Of a stretch of DNA of 7,163 nucleotides, positions 6,705-7,163 are shown in pieces (position 1 is the first letter of the stretch; every line of letters starts with the position of its first letter). The translations under genes were made by a program, and so were the position numbers. The stretch is taken from contig CAMATR010000084.1 in assembly GCA_945861175.1 (NCBI GenBank), forward strand, positions 1 through 7,163, given 5' to 3'. Below the pieces are notes generated by a model. That model was given only the letters and a program-made list of their open reading frames with translations. It was not told where the DNA came from and made no database searches. Source of the DNA: Chitinophaga pinensis. GTDB lineage: Bacteria; Bacteroidota; Bacteroidia; Flavobacteriales_D; Crocinitomicaceae.

Positions 6705-6803
6705 CCTTAGAATCTTTAAATAGAGGGCCAATAAAACAATAAAATATATAATAGTAAATTATAAAGATTATCTAATATACTTAAATATAGGGATAAATTA
6801 ATA

Positions 6804-6817
6804 TTTTAATATTAAAA
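6804..6817. repeat. 14-bp perfect AT palindrome after the upstream gene
   Basis: TTTTAATATTAAAA is a perfect palindrome starting 9 bp beyond the stop codon of the right-edge gene. It has no GC base pairs, so it is a poor intrinsic terminator, and such runs occur by chance in DNA this AT-rich. Confidence 0.2.
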
Positions 6818-6825
6818 AAACTATG

Positions 6826-7163
6826 CTAATTTGTACGTAAATAATTGATTTTCAAGCCACTTAAAGAACCAGTATTTCCAAGTAAATCAACACTGCTAGC
6901 CTTGATAACATTAAGGCCTTGAACTAAATTCACTATAGCTGAACTACCCCTTAAGGATACTTTTACGCCATTTATCAATAAATTGTAATGACTAAATCCC
7001 GGAGTATCAGTGGCCATATTGATATTTAGCAAACCCTCACTGATCTGAATTACACTAAAATCTACACTGCAAAGCCTAGCATACATATCCTTTTCTCTCC
7101 TCACAAAATACCGATGCTCGGGTGTTTCAGGTGTTTGATCATCAGTCCATGCGTAATATCCAT
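6826..7163 (-). CDS. C-terminal end of an unidentified protein with a beta-sandwich-like tail (5' end missing)
   Basis: The frame is open from the right edge and ends at TAG (6826-6828), giving about 111 residues of a longer protein. It begins GYYAWTDDQTPETPEHRYFV and ends NYLRTN. A GTG at 7104 could serve as a start, but the coding frame continues upstream of it without a stop and in the same style, so the true start is outside the window. The last ~75 residues alternate hydrophobic and polar positions with Gly/Asn turns (YNLLINGVKVSL, then GLNVIKASSVDLLGNTG), as in Ig-like or other beta-sandwich domains that end secreted Bacteroidota enzymes. I do not recognise the family. Whether it belongs to the same functional locus is unclear, because a 234-bp AT-rich gap separates it from the sigma factor. 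Confidence 0.7.
   Translation of the reverse strand, partial: GYYAWTDDQTPETPEHRYFVRREKDMYARLCSVDFSVIQISEGLLNINMATDTPGFSHYNLLINGVKVSLRGSSAIVNLVQGLNVIKASSVDLLGNTGSLSGLKINYLRTN

Larger units (their letters stand above)
6592..6825. promoter_or_regulatory. AT-rich gap upstream of the sigma factor, presumed promoter region
   Basis: This 234-bp gap separates the unidentified upstream gene from the sigma/anti-sigma pair and should contain the sigma-factor promoter on the minus strand. The best -7-like match is TATCTTTT at 6670-6677 (five of six fixed bases of TAnnTTTG), with no convincing -33 element. Small dyads occur at 6687-6704, 6632-6644 (GAAAC/GTTTC), 6616-6623 (GAATATTC) and 6804-6817. No GC-rich terminator after the upstream gene was found. 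Confidence 0.4.

Noticed and set aside
6826..7104. Right-edge gene as a complete 92-residue protein from GTG at 7104
   Set aside because: The same frame continues to the window edge without a stop and reads as ordinary protein, so this is the tail of a longer gene.

Overview
The window is AT-rich DNA from a member of the Bacteroidota, most likely a Pedobacter/Sphingobacteriaceae-type organism. The evidence is the gene set: a SusC/RagA-type TonB-dependent receptor, a SusD-like lipoprotein, a FecR-type anti-sigma factor with a C-terminal DUF4974-type domain, and a Bacteroidota-type FecI-like ECF sigma factor. Initiation regions lack clear Shine-Dalgarno sequences, as is usual in this phylum. 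Genus is inferred from protein style only.

All genes lie on the minus strand and read right to left. In transcription order they are: the last ~112 codons of an unidentified secreted-looking protein (6826 to the right edge); a 234-bp very AT-rich gap; the ECF sigma factor (6010-6591); a 90-bp gap with a nested inverted repeat over the next start codon; the FecR-like anti-sigma factor (4720-5919); a 203-bp gap; a SusC-type receptor with an N-terminal STN signalling domain (1109-4516); a 48-bp gap; and the first 353 codons of a SusD-like_2 family lipoprotein (1060 to the left edge, unfinished).

The four central genes form a complete trans-envelope signalling and uptake module. By family knowledge, the outer-membrane SusC/SusD pair captures a nutrient. 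Occupancy is relayed through the periplasmic STN domain of SusC to the periplasmic part of the FecR-like protein, which then releases or activates the ECF sigma factor to transcribe the receptor operon. The substrate cannot be read from this window, because no enzyme gene is fully contained in it.

The part not explained by protein coding is mostly on the opposite strand or in leaders. Between fecR and susC there is a convincing plus-strand intrinsic terminator (4607-4640), with a plus-strand TAnnTTTG box (4506-4513) about 100 bp before it. This suggests a small antisense RNA to the susC leader, analogous to the DonS-type antisense RNAs known from Bacteroides fragilis PULs. A smaller plus-strand hairpin with a T tract sits in the susD signal-peptide region (1025-1043). 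The fecR start codon lies inside an 11-bp inverted repeat that could fold in the sigma/anti-sigma mRNA and limit anti-sigma synthesis. These regulatory readings are inferences from sequence alone. No tRNA, rRNA, CRISPR array or insertion sequence was seen.
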